A stretch of 64,000 bases of DNA, from positions 70,804,001 through 70,868,000 of the forward strand of contig JBITNC010000001.1 in assembly GCA_050084985.1 (NCBI GenBank), written 5' to 3'. Position 1 is the stretch's first letter, and each line of letters begins with the position of its first letter. The translations under genes and the position numbers were made by a program. This document shows, piece by piece, positions 62,251 to 64,000 of the stretch. Origin of the DNA: Nageia nagi (Eukaryota > Pinophyta). Below the pieces are notes generated by a model. The model saw only the letters and a program-made list of their open reading frames with translations, made no database searches and was not told the origin of the DNA.

Positions 62251-64000
62251 ATGTCAAACCTATTAAAGGTTTTATTCATACATTATATTCCGAAGGTATT
62301 TTATGTTACTAGTAATGAAAATGCAAATATTTCTTATGCACCTACTAATCCTTTAGCTAAAAAAGCCTCTACACAAAGTAATATTGATAAACAAAAGTTT
62401 CTCAAAGACACAATGAAATAATCCATAAAAGCAAATAATTTATAAATTTATAGGGTCAGATAACCAAAAATGGTAGTGAAATTCCTTCATATAAAAAGAG
62501 TTTTGTAGAAAGATCTAATACTTCAACAAACATTGTAAATCAAATGGTTCATTCTAATAATGATGGATTTCAAACCCCACCAAATTAGTACATTCCTCTT
62601 ATCACAACCAAAGAGGAGAAATGATGATGAGATTTTAAAAAAAGTCATGATGTATAACAAAAATAAATACAAATTCATCAAACTTCTTAGTGAACTACTA
62701 GTTGAAGAGAAATCTTATGTAGTCAATGTAATTAAAGATGAACAAGTAATGAAATAACAAAGATTATGGCATTCTAATAGACATAAGGAATGTATATCTC
62801 CTGATGATATGAATCCTACACCAAGCAATGTAAATATGGTATTCCTCACAAATAGGTCAACAATTATAAAAAATTTCCATCTATTTTTTCTTCCTAATCC
62901 CAACATGAATGCTCACATCTATGGTAACGCTAATCCTAGCATAGATGCTGAGCCTCAGATAGAAGTAGTGGTATAAATTCCTCTAATAATCCTTGAGATA
63001 GATAAAGAAATAAGTATTCAATAAGGGAATATCAATATGATTCACAATACTAGCTAGAACATCATCCAACCTACCATACTACATGAGTTGCTTCACAAGG
63101 AAGCTCAGATTAACAATATAATTATAGTCAACAACACTAAAGATGCATTTATATAGGTTTAATAGGTTGAAGAATTCAAAAAACATATAGATAGATTAGT
63201 TGAATATGAGTGTGATCTATAGGACCCTACAAAATATAAAGAGATTAACAAAATCCTTGAATAAGTTGATATGCCATACTTAGATTGGTTAGAGGAAGAT
63301 AACATAATAAAGTATAGATTTTTCCATTTAGTAGATGAATGTGAAATAGAAAACATGAGTATACCATAAAAAGTATCATATTATAAAGTATTGATTCAAA
63401 AAGTTCAAGATGATTACAAAAATAAAACAAGATTTTTTCAACCTAAGAATAGGCAACCAACTCGATGTCCTATCATAGTATAAGAAGAATTATGGTATCA
63501 AGAGGAAGATATTGATAGATTGCTTGATCAAGCTATGCAAACCATTCTTGGATGGAATTAAGAAGAAACTGATATTAAATATATGAAATTACTAAAATGT
63601 AATAGAGAATACATGTTATTATTTCCTCACACCAACAAATAATGGTTAGTTCTAACAACTTTGCATAATATCATATGTGATAGAAATGATAAAAGTGGAG
63701 CTTTCAAATTTCTCAAGTATAGATAGAAATCACTAACATTTGAATAAGGGTAAAATTCAAAACAACAACTAGAGATTGTTTGAGAGAATATTTAGGCAAT
63801 TGTACCAAACTTAGAAACAACATTGCATGTGGTAAATATTGGAGACATACAAAATGTTAACACTTTGCATAAAATAATCTTAAAAATAGAAAAACAACAA
63901 GATTTGAAATCTTTGAGAAATGAAGACAACAATCCCTTATGCATGAGAATCAGATCAACTATGTTATATACTAGCAAAGATTTGAGATCTATAAAGTTCT
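62251..64000 (+). pseudogene. Unidentified decayed coding region, runs off the window
   Basis: An ATG at 62251 opens a frame that, with a shift to another frame for about 55 codons (about 62450-62625) and back, can be followed to the window end. It is interrupted by about 20 stops, nearly all TAA or TAG, a pattern produced when Gln codons decay by C-to-T change. The deduced protein is rich in Asn, Ile, Lys and Gln. Open pieces include NKYKFIKLLSELLVEEKSY near 62665, PYLDWLEEDNIIKY near 63270 and EEDIDRLLDQAMQTILGW near 63502. I do not recognise a family. Its place downstream of a block related to the element B leader suggests a retroelement gag-type or extra ORF; an endogenous pararetrovirus-type ORF is another possibility. 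The 3' end lies outside the window. Confidence 0.5.

Overview
The window is plant nuclear DNA, AT-rich, with one intact gene at the left end and about 58 kb of decayed, nested transposable elements. A large, slowly purging genome such as a gymnosperm's would fit, but this is inferred from the old, degenerate LTR elements and strong CpG loss rather than from a diagnostic gene. The repeats have dozens of TAA/TAG/TGA codons where the families carry Gln or Trp, as expected from long-term methylation-driven C-to-T change.

Layout. 2097-5557 (minus): a five-exon gene for an 805-residue clade C protein phosphatase 2C of the POLTERGEIST/PLL type, with clean splice sites. 5.6-8.1 kb: no recognisable gene. 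8.1-9.6 kb: remnant of a LINE ORF1. 11.7-13.1 kb: two tandem arrays, one of them a 141-bp repeat derived from pentatricopeptide repeat (PPR) coding sequence. From 14.6 kb to about 59 kb lies one nested retroelement complex.

The complex is best read as follows. Element A is a minus-strand Ty3/gypsy element of Tat-like domain order: gag at 58.9-58.5 and 49.06-48.75 kb, protease to integrase at 21.4-15.6 kb, 3' LTR edge at 14618. It is split by element B, a plus-strand Tat-like element (LTR start 21432, gag-pol 34.7-42.9 kb, decayed antisense plant-mobile-domain ORF 45.7-44.2 kb, 3' tandem repeats 46.7-48.4 kb, 3' LTR start 48597). The 5' part of B was hit by a 1.8-kb TRIM-like element (21936-23737, target duplication TTTGA) and an 8.5-kb Ty1/copia element (24378-32901, target duplication GTTTA). 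A was also hit by a 9.4-kb minus-strand copia element with 2.05-kb LTRs (49061-58493) and by an element that left a solo LTR (16714-17479).

The right end (59-64 kb) holds a block related to the leader of B and then a decayed reading region of at least 1.75 kb that I could not identify and that runs off the window. The phosphatase is the only host gene with intact coding sequence. No tRNA, rRNA or CRISPR was seen.
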